Shown: positions 11,840-23,511 of the stretch, piece by piece
How the letters are laid out: each line of letters begins with the position of its first letter
Numbering within the stretch: the first letter of the stretch is position 1
Origin: Oreohelix idahoensis
Lineage: Eukaryota > Mollusca > Gastropoda > Stylommatophora > Oreohelicidae
DNA length: 64,000 bases
Assembly: GCA_024509875.1 (NCBI GenBank)
Contig: JAMPIV010010580.1
Span: 124,001 to 188,000 of the forward strand
Reading direction: 5' to 3'
Translations under genes and position numbers: made by a program
The notes under the pieces: generated by a model
Database searches by the model: none
What the model was told of the DNA's origin: nothing
What the model saw: the letters and a program-made list of their open reading frames with translations, nothing else

Positions 11840-14148
11840 CCTGGTTCTACCTTCAACCTTGCCCTCCCCGTGAGAGTTACTGGCGTCAGTTGGAATGTGT
11901 CCTGCAGTGACACTTGACGGTTTAAGATCCCGTTAGATCGCGGAGAATCTGAGATAAAGCTCTCAGTGACTGGTTCCAATGTTCCGTGAAACGAATTGGA
12001 AAAGATAGCCAATTTTTCAGGCTGCTCGTTACAAGAGTCGTTTCCTGTAAACGAGATACGAGAGTTGTGGGGCCCATCTCCGTTTATAGGCAAACGGATA
12101 CTCAGATCACTGTCCTCCTCCGTTTGAGTAAAGTGCTGGTCGGATGGGGCTCCAGGGCTGGTTGGAACTATATGCTCGCTCAGACCGCTATCTTGTGCCC
12201 TATGAAGATGGCGCTGGTCGTTGACATATGTAATACCGCTCTTGTCAGTATGTCCCTCACTTGAAGGAGCTAATACCATCGGGGGCCTAATTCCCGACAA
12301 CAAAGAGTGTACTTCCTGAATCAGAGGCGTCGTCACCACTGTTTGGCCGGTTGGCTGAACAGGGCTGGCGGGCGAATTTGCCTCTGCAATTAACATACCA
12401 CTGTCGTCAGAGGCGTTGCACCTCTCCTTGGCACGACAGCTATGTTTGAGCTCGCTCGGGGCTCCGTGAATTAGGGGTTCTCCTTTTTCACTTATCTGGC
12501 CTGCAGTAGGCCCCCTTGCATCAGCAAGGATCGGTGTGGGCGGGTTCCCCAAAACTAAATATGGGTTACCGAGAATGAAGTCGTAGGCCGGCTGAGCCGT
12601 TACAGCTGCCTTGATGGTGCCAGACACGAACTTACATTTCACCTCAATATTGGCTACCGGAAAGCACTGTGAAGTCCCTTTCCTTAAAACTCCACCAATA
12701 TTCACTTTTTCCTTCGTCATCTGCCAGGGCTTCACCAGATGTCGGGCGACTATGCTGGGGTATGTAAGCCCGCTGTCAAATAAGCATGTTGTCTCAGTCC
12801 CGTTCACTTCTGCTGGCCCGCTGTTGGAAAACAACTTCTCTGACTGGAAGGGTTTCCACTTCTTCCCTTGTTTCACCCTCACAGGCCTTAAACAAGCCAT
12901 CTGATGAGCGGGTTGTTTGTTTGGGCACCGTGTTGTCCAATGAGAAGTAGTCCGACAGAACCTACAATATCTCTCATTATCTCCCCGGTTCCTGACGGGT
13001 TCATGAGAAGTCGGCCCCTGTGTTCTGTTAGGCGGCTGGGAGCGCATGTTATGACTGGGAGGGAGCTCCTTGCGAGACGGCCCTTGCTGCTGGTGAGCTG
13101 AAGAGGAAGGCGAATGCGATGAAGATGCTCCTTTGTCCGGGGCTGGCAGGTCAGGGTGTTTTCTTTTCTGGCCCAGTACTTCGGCCTGTGCCGTCTGGAA
13201 CCTTTCAGCAAAAAGGATTATCTTGTCCAGTTGCTGGGCTCCCTGCTCCGCCAGGTACTTCCTTAAGTCTGGAGACATGTTGGCCTTTATCTGTTCGCAC
13301 AGAACTAATTCTTCGAGTCCTTCAAACGATTTAGCCAAACCCGACAACTCTCTCCAGCGAGTGAGGTAATTCCTCAGCCTCTCCGCGAACTGGGGAAAAC
13401 TTTCTCCTTTCTCCAGTCGACTTTCCCTAAACATCGTTTGGCACTTCCGGGGAGTCCATTGGAATCGCTGTAACAGGGCGTTCCGCAGAGCCTCAAAGTT
13501 ACCTTGGTCATCTACCAGCATCTTGCTATAGACCTCATACGCATGTCCTCTTAGAGATTGAGATAATTTGAGACACCAAAGACTATCATCCAGCCCGTAT
13601 GCCTTTGCCATCCGTTCAAATTTTTCTAAAAATACCTCAATTTTCTCATTCCCGTTAGGAAAAGAGTCCATCGGAAAATTCATGGCTGCCATCCGGGGCC
13701 CTCCGTTTCCTGAGGTGTCTGTTGCCCCTGCTCCGGGAGAATCTCCGTTAGCCGAACTGCCTTCCGAAGATCGGTACTGCAGTTCCAGTGAACGCAGGGC
13801 AAGTTCATGCTGTCTCTCGGCTGCCTTCTCTGCTGCTTCCCTTTCTGCTTTTCTCTCCTCTGCCGCCGCAGCTCTTTCCTGCGCCTCCCTCTCTGCCTTT
13901 TTCTCCTCTGCCTGTCGGGCCTTCTCTTCTTTCTCTGCTTCCAATTTACGCAGGTCCATCTCTGCCAGTCGGGCCCTCTCTTCTTTCTCTGCTTCCAATT
14001 TACGCAGGTCTTTCTCCGCTTCCCTTTTCTCTCTCTCCGTCTGCCGGTCCTGTTCCCTCATAATGTAAGCCCTAGTCTCGGCCTCATTCATCCCCATGCT
14101 TTTAGCTGCGTCCTTCCATGCAGTAAGTAGCTTGACCAATTCAGCCAT
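11833..14148 (-). CDS. Element C Gag-protease polyprotein
   Basis: The preferred start is the ATG at 14148 (MAELVKLLTAW), which aligns with the MADLAKF start of A and D; the open frame extends slightly further upstream without ATG. The order is: short N-terminal helix region; a long Glu/Lys/Arg/Ala coiled coil with repeated RKLEAEKEE blocks; a capsid-like domain (CLKLSQSLRGHAYEVYSKM, similar to the A and D Gags); a zinc-knuckle-like CRFCRTTSHWTTRC; then a retropepsin with LFDSGLTYPS active site and FILGNPYLVLG near its end. The remaining roughly 250 residues are polar, Ser/Pro/Glu-rich and unlike integrase or RT. Gag would package the element RNA. The protease looks catalytically plausible (DSG). 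No internal stop interrupts the frame. Confidence 0.85.
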   Translation of the reverse strand: MAELVKLLTAWKDAAKSMGMNEAETRAYIMREQDRQTEREKREAEKDLRKLEAEKEERARLAEMDLRKLEAEKEEKARQAEEKKAEREAQERAAAAEERKAEREAAEKAAERQHELALRSLELQYRSSEGSSANGDSPGAGATDTSGNGGPRMAAMNFPMDSFPNGNEKIEVFLEKFERMAKAYGLDDSLWCLKLSQSLRGHAYEVYSKMLVDDQGNFEALRNALLQRFQWTPRKCQTMFRESRLEKGESFPQFAERLRNYLTRWRELSGLAKSFEGLEELVLCEQIKANMSPDLRKYLAEQGAQQLDKIILFAERFQTAQAEVLGQKRKHPDLPAPDKGASSSHSPSSSAHQQQGPSRKELPPSHNMRSQPPNRTQGPTSHEPVRNRGDNERYCRFCRTTSHWTTRCPNKQPAHQMACLRPVRVKQGKKWKPFQSEKLFSNSGPAEVNGTETTCLFDSGLTYPSIVARHLVKPWQMTKEKVNIGGVLRKGTSQCFPVANIEVKCKFVSGTIKAAVTAQPAYDFILGNPYLVLGNPPTPILADARGPTAGQISEKGEPLIHGAPSELKHSCRAKERCNASDDSGMLIAEANSPASPVQPTGQTVVTTPLIQEVHSLLSGIRPPMVLAPSSEGHTDKSGITYVNDQRHLHRAQDSGLSEHIVPTSPGAPSDQHFTQTEEDSDLSIRLPINGDGPHNSRISFTGNDSCNEQPEKLAIFSNSFHGTLEPVTESFISDSPRSNGILNRQVSLQDTFQLTPVTLTGRARLKVEPGC

Positions 14149-14553
14149 CTTACCTGACAAATCAGCAGTACTCACAACGAGGGGAAATGACAAAAAAGGA
14201 ACAAGAAAAATTTACTGTTACCTACTAGGAATATGCTGTCGCAAAAACCCGCACTCAGACTAGCACCAAGTCTGACTAATAACTACCTGAAAAAAATTCA
14301 AGTTATCCAGCTACCCAAAACCCGAATTTACTTTCCTGTCAAGAAAAAAATTCCATTAGCCATCAATTACTTCTAAGTCATAAACAACCTTACAACCACT
14401 ATCATCTATACTAACTGGAACCTGTAAAAAAAAACTTATAGCTGGATCAGTCTTAATATAGCTCAAGTCTAGGGGATTTTTTTTTTAAAATCTATTTTTC
14501 AGAACTTCCTACAGAGACAATCTATGAATCTAGAATTGATCCCATCAAAGATG
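14149..14553 (-). other. Element C leader
   Basis: About 400 bp between the primer site and the Gag start. It is AT-rich with no ORF, and probably includes the packaging signal, which cannot be identified by eye. Confidence 0.55.
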
Positions 14554-14571
14554 ATCCCAAGGACGACGCCA
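14554..14571 (-). promoter_or_regulatory. Candidate primer binding site of element C
   Basis: The minus strand reads TGGCGTCGTCCTTGGGAT, 7 nt inside the 5' LTR. Its complement ends in CCA and can be laid on tRNA geometry: CCA, discriminator G, 7-nt acceptor strand, 5-nt T-stem strand, AT. I cannot name the tRNA. Confidence 0.6.
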
Positions 14572-14578
14572 CCCACTT

Positions 14579-17297
14579 TGTCACGAAATGGATTTAGGAC
14601 TAGAGACTGTCTACATATAGTGACAAGACAATAGTAAGAAGAAAGACTGAAATGATAGATTCAGATAGAAATATAGTGCAAACTGTGAAAGTTGAGACCA
14701 TTGGCTCCGAGGTTGAGAACCGAGGTTGATTCTTTCCTCTCCACTTCGGACGTTTAAATTGCTATGGCCTCGAACCACCTCTAACTACCCTATGGGGATA
14801 AGGTTCAATTAAGATTCACAAACACCAAGGTACAGACAACATATAGCTACTGTACTAAAGGAAATGACTGATGCCAGCTACAATTTATACAAGTTTATTA
14901 TACACCTATAAACAACAAACATATGCATGTCCCATACATCAAGTGCGAGGATGCACTCCTGAAACAAAATCAAGCACAGTTAAAAATGCATCAAGCCCAA
15001 CCCTTCTCCCACAATTGCAACCTGTATGGAGAAAGAAGGTAAGGTTAACTGAAATGAACTACACTGCACTTGATGTCGCCTACACTCCAAACTAGCTGTT
15101 CTAAATTCTAACTCTAAGTCCACTGATAGCTGGAACGACTGCGAAGTGACTACACAATCTCTGCACAGACTTCGGTTCTACACAGCCTATCCTGGAATCT
15201 CCTGAACACAACTAACTGCACCTCTAAACTTCAGCAGCTGTCCTCTGCTATGATTCACCAAAACTAACAGTTCTGCCTATCTGTGCTGACTTCAGTAGAG
15301 AGAATGTTTACCCTATCTCTCTCCACTACTCTGGAATTGACTGAGGTTTAACAGAACCCCTGGATTCTGGACTGGAACTGTAGCTGACTTCTACCACTCT
15401 GAAATTACCTGCCCGAGTATCTATAACTGGGCCGTCGGCTTTATTATGGCCGTGAAGAAACGAACACAAAATTACCACAACGCTGGCAGCCTGCCAAATC
15501 TGCGTGTGTAACGAGCGTCAGAGCTCAGGATTTATCCACAAAAATCCTATTCGCTGGAAAATGTCTTCCCCTGGCTGGGAAAACGTATTTTCTTCCTCTC
15601 CTTCCACTACTGGCAACTAACGTAAAACCCTTGCGGTTCTGCGAATGCCCCAACTTTGCCGTGGGAGAAATTTTGTGGTCTCAAAATTCCGCTCTCATTC
15701 CCACAAAGCCGGTACCTGCTGTTTTAGACAAAACAAACCAACAGCTAAACAAACCATAATAATACATTTCAAATAACAATTAACTTCCTTACTCTTCACC
15801 ACGTAACTCCCCTCTCTACCTGAGCCTACAAAGTAAACATTGGCTAACCCAGATCGCTTGTTCTGCCTGACTAACTCCGAGCAACAACAATATTTTCAAT
15901 GGCCCGTCTGGGCAGACGTACTGTGGCCTACTTCTTACGCTGACACTAATGCCGTAATGTTTAACACAACTAAAACTAGCCTTCTCTAGGAATTCCTAAA
16001 ATTCCCGTCAATAATAGTAATCACATTCAAAATGTAATACAAAATAATTCCCTTTAAAATTACTTCTCCCATCTTCTGAATTCACAGAACAATAATGCAC
16101 AATCAATAACATATAATCCTGTTTACGCTAGCATCTACCTGCCGTCAAAAGTTATACATAACCCCCGATTATCAAATTGAAAACCCCGTAGTTCAGCCAC
16201 GTGGTGCCGCAGTTTTTCAACCACGCGCTCCTGCATACATTCATTACTGATAGCACACATGTGCTCCAATTAATACCTCTATCACTTCCGTCCACAGATA
16301 TATGCGTAACTATATAAATAGCGAGCATCAATACTCTCACTAAAATCACAAATGAAAATACACATACACGCTCCCGACTATTCTGTAAATAAATAAAATT
16401 CGCAGATGCGGGTTTCTCTGCAGACCTGTTTTTGAAATAGATCCAAGCATGGCCGAAACCTCGCAACTTTCAAATCATCTTAAATACCGCTATTCCTGAA
16501 ATAAGGAATTAAATGGACCTATAAATTTTCAAGTCTATCACTAAGATCGCATTGATGGCTCCTGAGTTAAGAATTAAATTAAACTAAAACTTCCCAAGAA
16601 ACTCAAATGATCGGCTAGGACTAGAAAAATTAAATAAAGTCCTCACGCAAAAATTCATGCTTACCAAATCTCGAATGTCCAACTGAAGGGCAATCGACTT
16701 GACTCTGGCAACCCGGCTTTGGCAATTTTTTCATTTAAAAGAGAAAGAAGCTATGAAATATAGGCCTTTTATAATCAAGACCCCCACGCGCCGACTTCAT
16801 GACGTCATATGCGCGGCGTGGTTCTAAAGCCAATCGGAGCTCGGCATTTCAACTGCAGTTGCCAATCAGAACCTTAGATCTTTCTGATGCAACCAGTTTC
16901 TGCTAGACAAAGAACCGGGAATTGGTCCTAGCCCTATACTGCGGAAATGAAGCAAAAATGGCCGCAAATAATTTAACTCCCGAAAAATGCGTATATGGCC
17001 ACGCAATATCTTTAAAAAAAAGGACACTGGTGCAAATCCTGATCTAGCATCTATAATCTTCCTTCTAGAAAAATACTGTCCAATTCCCTACACCCCCATT
17101 CTAAACACATAAAGAAGAACCATAAAGCAGATGAGATCAAACTCCCTCGTGATCTCATCTTGAAAAAACGTAAATAATAGAAGGAGAAGAAACATGGAGA
17201 AGGATTTCCTGTAATCCCTCCTAAAAATAGTGAACAAAATGCAAGGAGAAAAAGACATGGGCCATTTGAAAGACAGAATCTCAGTACTTTCGTCACA
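14579..17297 (-). repeat. Element C 5' LTR
   Basis: The 2719-bp copy is paired with 8490-11195. Most of it differs only at scattered sites, but about 16411-16563 differs densely from the corresponding 10325-10467. Confidence 0.95.
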
Positions 17298-17302
17298 CTG
17301 TG
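17298..17302. repeat. Target-site duplication of element C (right copy)
   Basis: The sequence ctgtg follows the right LTR end and matches 8485-8489. Confidence 0.9.
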
Positions 17303-17325
17303 CAGAGTTTCCATGATAGTATGAT

Positions 17326-18738
17326 TTATGTTTTTTTGTATTGTGATCTACCTCGATTATTATTGCCTCTGTAATCATTATTATTTCCTCTATTGTAACC
17401 CCTATTTGGGTTTGAGTCATAATTCTCATGGTTACCATTATCATATTCATTATAATGAGTATCTCTATAATTATGGTCTTGTTGTCTCCATGATGGATGA
17501 CTTGGATAGTTCCTATAATGACTTCCTCTGCGGAAATTTCTATAATTATGACCACCTCTGTATCGAGGGCTGTCAGCTCGTCTCCAGTTCTTCGCAGAAG
17601 AACCCTGAAATGATTGGTTTCCTTGGTTTTGATAACTATTATGGTTACCTTTTTTCCCAAACTTGTTTTGTGGTCCCTGAAATTTGTGTGAATAATTAGG
17701 GTTGTATGGTGTTCCTGATGCAACTGGCATACTCTCTTTAATCTTACTGTTGCTAAGAGTTATGTCAGGGTGTGCAGTGACGTATTGGTCACAATATTCT
17801 TGCATTTCTTTTAGTGTCTTGGGTTTACGCTCATGTAGGAATTCAAGGAATGGTTTATTAACACTTGACATAATTTTGTACCTGAGCAACAAGTCCATAA
17901 GGGCTTCATACGTCTTTTCTGTTTTGGACAATTCAATCCAACGATTAAATGTAAGACGTGTCCTTGCAATGAATTCTGAGAATTCTACCCCTGATTCAGG
18001 TACCATTTTCTTAAACAAAATACGGTAACCTTCCTCAGTTAACTGGTATTTTTTCAATAAAGCTGCTCTTATAACATCATAATTATCCTTGTCAGCCTCT
18101 TCGACCAAACTTAAACTAGTTAGAGAATGACCTTTCAAATTTTCTGACAACTGATTAGCATACTGTGATTTATCCACATTATGAGCTCGACAAGAACGTT
18201 CAAAACGATCCAGCCAGAATGTAATATCGTCACTGGAAGGATTGAACGCTGGTACCTTGACCTTATAAGTAAAGGGTTTACCACTATTACCATTTGACTG
18301 ATTAACATTACTCATATTTGTCAATTTCAAATTTTCTAATTCAAATGCTAAAAGTTCTTTTTGATGTTCATGTTCTCTCATTGCTTTTCTCTCCTCAGCT
18401 TCTCTGTCTAATCTCTTTTGTTCAGCCTCAGCTTCTCTTTGTAATCTTTTTTATTCAGCTTCTAATTTTTTTTCTTCTATTTGAAGCTTTCTCTCCTCAG
18501 CAGCAGCTTTTTTCTCCTCAGCAGCAGCTTTTCTCTCCTCAGCTTGCATCTGCAATCTTAAATTCTCAGCATCTATCTTCTTTTGTTCAACTTCTGCTTT
18601 CCATTTATTTTCCTCTTTTTGCTTCTTTTCTTCTGACTTTAATACCATGGCAAATTGAGCAGTTGCAAACTCCTCTAATTCCTTACCAGACTTATCAAGG
18701 GATTTCCCTTGTGCAATAAAGTATTCCAATGTAGACAT
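17326..18738 (-). pseudogene. Element B Gag
   Basis: The start is placed at MSTLEYF (18738) because element E Gag begins MYSLDYF at the same point. A coiled coil of EERKAAAEEKK-type blocks is followed by the capsid-like domain (FNPSSDDITFWLDRFE, MVPESGVEFSEF, RWIELSKTEKTYEAL, SSVNKPFLEFLHERK). The tail is rich in Asn, Arg, Gly, Tyr and His with no CCHC knuckle. One nonsense codon (TAA near 18451, within an otherwise continuous frame) breaks the coiled coil. The frame stops at 17326 just after an A7 run. With one A fewer it would stay in frame with the linker beyond C, so the run length decides the Gag-Pol junction. Confidence 0.9.
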
Positions 18739-19895
18739 GATGTCTAATAATGATAGCAATCACTTGAAACAATAATGTAATCTATTTCCAAGTAAACAGG
18801 AACAAGTTCTAAATGAACTTGATTAATTAGCTCACAATCCCAATATCTGTTGGAAACAAGCCTTTAAATAAGGTCTTGTATAATCAACTGTGTACCTTTA
18901 GTAACAGCAATTAGTCATCAGTTGATTATTTCTCATAAGTTCACTACACAGCTAGTAGTGTATGATCAAGTATATTTTATAGTATATGTCAACCAATAAC
19001 ATACATAAACAAAAGACAATCAAGAAAAACAATACGAAAACATTTGCAGAAATCAACTAAATTAAGTAGAAAACTAAAGAAACTAATCACAGAACCTGTG
19101 ATGATAACTGCAAAGGAATAAACAAAACAAATAACGCCACAGTGTATAAATATAAATGAGTATAGAACTAAATTATAGGACAGGGTAGATCTACAAATAC
19201 GAACAAATCAAAACAAAACTGAAGAACAGAAAAAATATTACAAAAATAACAATGGGTACAGATCGTCACAGCTAACAGATATTGCAACAGATGTTGCAGC
19301 AAATTTCCAACCAAGAAAATTGCTCCCTATAGAACACTAATATAGGACCAATATGACTCGGTATATCCTATACTAGTCACCTCACCAACCACCCACGACA
19401 TAGACACACAAATAATATGCAAACATGTAAACATTAAACATAAATACATATATGTCATATAAATGCATATAATATAATGACGTGTTGTAGAAGTGTCTGC
19501 AAAGAAGGCTCAGTATTACATCAATATGGTTCAGTTTCCACTGAAAACAAACTGCCACTTTAATAAACAATAGCTTTCTGTTTTAAATTATTACACTGTT
19601 CAACAATATGCAAAACACAAGAAGATCCACCGTTGACGTGTAGACTTCTCAGTTCGATAGTACTTCTCATCAACACAGTTAAATATTCACTTGTAAACAA
19701 ACTCGCTGTGCTACGCTGTCTGTTCTATTTAAATACCGTCTGTTAACGAGCGCTGACCTATTTACAGCATACGATCAATAGGGCAGGTCATGCTGACTTC
19801 AACTGTAGCGTTGTACTGCTTGTGTGTCGTATCAGGCCACAGAAAACGGTCTGGTCTCAGTAGCTGACTTCGCAAAATGTCCACTGTGCAAATTG
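18739..19895 (-). other. Element B leader
   Basis: About 1.16 kb between primer site and Gag start, AT-rich, without a supported ORF. Such a long leader is also seen in element E (about 1.05 kb), so it is a lineage trait. Confidence 0.65.
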
Positions 19896-19913
19896 ACCCA
19901 GGAAACTGGCCCA
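19896..19913 (-). promoter_or_regulatory. Candidate primer binding site of element B
   Basis: Five bases inside the 5' LTR the minus strand reads TGGGCCAGTTTCCTGGGT. It starts with the TGG that pairs with a tRNA CCA end. I do not recognise the tRNA. Confidence 0.45.
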
Positions 19914-19918
19914 CTAGT

Positions 19919-21431
19919 TGATAAAGAGGTACCAGTTGATAAAGGCAGTGTTGATAGGTGTTGTCAAACATGAAGACAAACAAAAGGTCAACTCGACCTA
20001 CGCAGTGGTGTATTGATTTGGAGTGAGGATACTACAGTACGCGAATGCTGGACAATGTTCTGAGAGTTGACAATAGGGCAATCTCACTCACTCGTGGCAG
20101 GAAGTGTAAGACGAACTACTGTTTACGTTTTCTTGTATTTAATGGACACACACTTCGACGACAATACGAGCATCGTTACAGGAACACAAGTCGACATAAA
20201 CAGCATAGCGTTGATCAATGGTCTATCATCATAAATTAGCATTCATGTTGAATAACATTGCAATGGAACATCTGTATACAAGCACTTAGATTTCCATTGT
20301 TTATCAATACAATCATCAGGCCTTACTGACCGGGCATGTCAGTTAATAAATAGGCCTACTGTTCAAACTTGACTCCTAAACAGGACCTCTTTCTAGCGAA
20401 GATTCCTTTAGGTAAATTACAGCAAATCTCTGTGAAGATAATGTTAACCCACTAGTATTGGGTTTTCTTTATAACTGTGATCTCTTAATCATCACCTGAT
20501 AATAAGGAGGCATTCCCGTTCTCTGATTGATGATCGGCAATAAGTAGGATTCCAAAATAAATAGAATTCCAAAATGGCTTCTGGTTCCCTGTTGAGCATC
20601 GCTCACTATACGGATGTATAGCAAATCTTCAATCGAAGCTTTGTTCATCAACAATAAATGATTCTATAAGAATCAGCATATTCTGTCCTCATAATTGCTG
20701 CATATAAACATATTCAGTGCTGCTAGATAACATGTCGTCCCGACATATATACATAGGTAAATTCATATCGGCGTCTGCCCATCTGAGCCTAGGAATGAAA
20801 GAGTTCAGTGAACAGTTCTTTACCTTGCCATACGAAATATACTAGCAAACACAAACACTCTCCTGGCGTTACTGAATCAACACTGGGGAACTCATGGATC
20901 TAGCAATCCTAGAAGAAACTATCTTCGTTCCCATAATCAATCGAAGAGATCACAAACTTTGGACAGGTCTAAGACATGACGTCCCGCCAGGCTCCTTCAT
21001 CACTGAAGAACCCTCTAACCCATCTTCATGCGCCGAAAGCACCTGACGCCAAAGTACAGTACAAGGAAAAATAGTTCCACTTAAACATACTAAGATATCA
21101 AGATATAAGACATACTCGTCCTACAAAGACAAGAACTACACATAGATTCGGGCCATAGATATTCTGAAGCAAGAACAATCTATTTCTAACCAAACACAGA
21201 ATAGATCGCTGTAAACCTAGATTCCTCCGCTGAGTTCGATCTTCAGGAAAGATACAAGAACCGATAACTCACAGAATGAATACCCATCGCCCAATCTGAG
21301 TTCCGTCCCTTTAGACTGAAAATCGTGAATTCAAAGCTAAATATATTTTTATCAGACAAATAAATACATTTTAAATTTGTATGCGTATTTACAGTAATCT
21401 GTGCGCCACACAAAAGAATATGTGCGCAACA
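19919..21431 (-). repeat. Element B 5' LTR
   Basis: The 1513-bp LTR is paired with 3097-4596. It carries a 13-bp insertion (tggatctagcaat near 20893) and the variants that also appear in the 83-bp fragment inside element A Gag at 26806-26888. Confidence 0.95.
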
Positions 21432-21436
21432 GACAC
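21432..21436. repeat. Target-site duplication of element B (right copy)
   Basis: The sequence gacac is followed at once by CCTGGCC, which is the continuation of the A LTR sequence seen uninterrupted near 28661. Confidence 0.93.
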
Positions 21437-23195
21437 CCTGGCCTTTTACATCTGATCACTTATTCTTTTATTTAATTTCATTCGTGGGTATGGGATCAGC
21501 CTCGCGTGCATTTCAGGTGCACTCACCCCTAGCTTTACATGACTCCCACCTTGCTGTGACCACCCCTCAGGTCCCTATGGCAGATACGCCACTGTACGTT
21601 TACATAGTTTTCCTCAATAATATAATGTGGGATAACCACATTTTCTTTTATATATTTTTCTCATCTTTTTCTTTTATATATACATATGCTTCAGGCATGT
21701 TGAACAGTGTTCATTGAACACGGAGGCTTACTAATATACTCTAATACAATAATATTCAAACATAATCATGACAACACATACATTAGTTAGATACATTTCA
21801 ACGTGAGGACTCAACAATGTCTGCTCCCGGCACGTCCTTCCCTTGTTCCCAATAGCAGTATCTAACTTTGGTAATGGGATTAAACATATTTAATTCATAA
21901 GCATCCTTACCACAAATCAAGAAATATAAACAAATGACGCTGACTTTGCAAAGAAATGGCCTCAGTTTCTTCTACTCCGTCCAGACTGTGAAATACTTAT
22001 GTAGTTATTTAATTTACTTTTAAATTTATCACAGCTGTTCTCAGCGTATTTGAATAAAAAATACAGTTCAACTGGCAATGAATAGTGAAAGCTTTTTGCT
22101 AATATTTAGTAGCACTAGCCAATCGAAAGCCTGCGACTACCAGAATTCAAATGCAGTTTTTTTTTCTTTTTGAAAAACAAAAATAATTTCAAACATACTC
22201 TGCGTCTGGTAATCGATTGGCCAGTCCACTTTAGTTATGCCAATACAAAACGATGTTAGTTTTTGGTAACAATTTTCCTACCGCTCCCCTCTCCTCCTAC
22301 ACTCTTGTTACCCAAGCGAATTTGAATGTACCTCAATGCCTCCCTTCTAAGCCGGTGTCCCCACTAACGTTATGAAAAAAACAAGCAGGAACACCAGTCC
22401 GTCTGGTCGTGCGTCCGTAGACATTTAGTATTTTCTCAATAACTTGACAAATACTGGGACTATTATATTATTTCAAACACATTCTGGCTCAGTGGACTCT
22501 AAGCTATATTACCATATGATTTTTATAATCAGTTTCATTATGGTTTTAGATTTTCAATTTTGTCACCGGTCATCGTCAATTAAATATTTTGCACAAGACG
22601 GCCATCTTCCCCTCTCTTTCATCTCGCTAGCATGTATTTTTCAAATAACTAACTTGTTTTTGTGACGTCAGAAACATTACCGCGAGGAGGCAATAAAATT
22701 GTCTGCGCGTTTTTGCCTTGGCTGGCTTTTTCGCAGTGTATATATATGCATGGCAGACTATCAAGCGAAGCGGGGTGTTGGCGTGGCGGGTTAAGAATTG
22801 GTGTTAATAATTTGTATTTTATCGTGTAACACTACCAAAAAATGTAAGAATCACTACTTATTACCAGCGTTAAAGTTGACAGAATATGTTAATTCAGACA
22901 GTAGTTGGCGGCACACTTCCGCCAAAGCGTTAATTATAAGTCTTGGCTGCAGAATGTATGCAGCAGATCTGGCAAAAAATGTTAAATATCGGTAGTACGT
23001 TTTCGAAACCGAAACTAAAACGCGTGTTAGATTTTTACCGTGGAATCGTTCTATAGGCTTTAGCACTGCACAAAAGGCAGCGTGGCTGGCGTGTGAGATC
23101 ATCACCGTCAGACACAATAGGGCTGGTTTATTTATTATCATTTTATGACTAAAATCTTACTGAAATGAGCGATTATTCTCGCAGATTTTACTACA
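21437..23195 (-). repeat. Element A 3' LTR, part 2
   Basis: This continues the LTR after the second gacac and matches 28661-30418. It ends in CTACA at 23195, directly followed by the A polypurine tract on the minus strand. Parts 1 and 2 together are 2579 bp against 2578 bp for the uninterrupted copy. Confidence 0.95.
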
Positions 23196-23208
23196 CACCT
23201 CCCATCTT
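23196..23208 (-). promoter_or_regulatory. Polypurine tract of element A
   Basis: The minus strand AAGATGGGAGGTG abuts the 3' LTR of A, which is where the plus-strand primer should lie. Confidence 0.7.
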
Positions 23209-23266
23209 AAAAACATGCATTCATATGCAGGTTATAATCTGCGAGATAACTTAGCTCAATGAAGTC

Positions 23267-23506
23267 TTATGCGTTTTTCTGATCTTCATCACAAGGATGT
23301 CTGCTCAAAAAGTCTGCACCTATGTTCTTTGGGCCGGGAATATATTCTATCAGAAATGAGTATGGCTGCAATAACAAGGACCATCTCAATAATCTGGAAT
23401 TTCCATGCTTGGCCTGTGACAAGAACACGAGAGGTGAATGATCCATTTGGACCACAAATGCCCTGCCATATAAATAAATCTGGAATTTTTTTATCGCCCA
23501 TATCAA
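23267..23506 (-). pseudogene. Element A RNase H C-terminal part
   Basis: The reading IWAIKKFQIYLYGRAF...NSRLLRWSLLLQPYSFLIEYIPG...GADFLSRHPCDE aligns with the last 80 residues of element D Pol (IWAIKKFNIYLYGKAF... GADFLSRHPCDE). It is separated from the RT part by the SINE at 23512-23792. It is the end of the polyprotein; only a short untranslated stretch and the polypurine tract follow. Confidence 0.9.
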
Positions 23507-23511
23507 AGATA
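23498..23511. repeat. Target-site duplication of the SINE (left)
   Basis: ccatatcaaagata is repeated at 23793-23806 on the other side of the SINE. Confidence 0.85.

Larger units (their letters stand above)
8490..17297 (-). mobile_element. Element C: non-autonomous LTR retrotransposon with Gag and protease only (TR-GAG type)
   Basis: LTRs at 8490-11195 (2706 bp) and 14579-17297 (2719 bp) have TG...CA ends and a 5-bp duplication ctgtg (8485-8489 and 17298-17302). The internal region is only 3383 bp. In element orientation it holds a primer binding site, a leader, a long Gag-PR frame, a second frame of unknown function and a polypurine tract. There is no integrase, reverse transcriptase or RNase H anywhere inside. 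The element must therefore have been moved by enzymes supplied in trans. Its LTRs match none of the other elements in the window, so its autonomous partner is not here. It is inserted in B, making it the youngest of the three nested elements. Confidence 0.93.
3097..21431 (-). mobile_element. Element B: Gmr1-like Ty3/gypsy retrotransposon nested in the LTR of A
   Basis: LTRs at 3097-4596 and 19919-21431 (1500 and 1513 bp) differ by one 13-bp insertion near 20893 and about a dozen substitutions (about 0.8%). The 5-bp duplication gacac lies at 3092-3096 and 21432-21436. The uninterrupted right LTR of A has aacac at this site, which marks the empty target. Minus-strand order is Gag (18738-17326), PR (8392-7937), INT-RT-RNaseH (7873-5068). 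Element C splits the Gag/PR junction. Several stops and frameshifts make B inactive. Its proteins closely match element E. Without C it is about 9.5 kb. Confidence 0.95.

Noticed and set aside
13568..14068. Plus-strand Ser/Leu-rich open frames of 90-170 codons opposite element C Gag
   Set aside because: They are antisense shadows of the Glu/Lys-rich coiled-coil region. Similar shadows occur opposite every Gag here.
17351..17365. A programmed frameshift site at the end of B Gag
   Set aside because: The A7 run needs a +1 shift and does not form a -1 slippery heptamer in the Gag frame. A one-base expansion of the run explains it.
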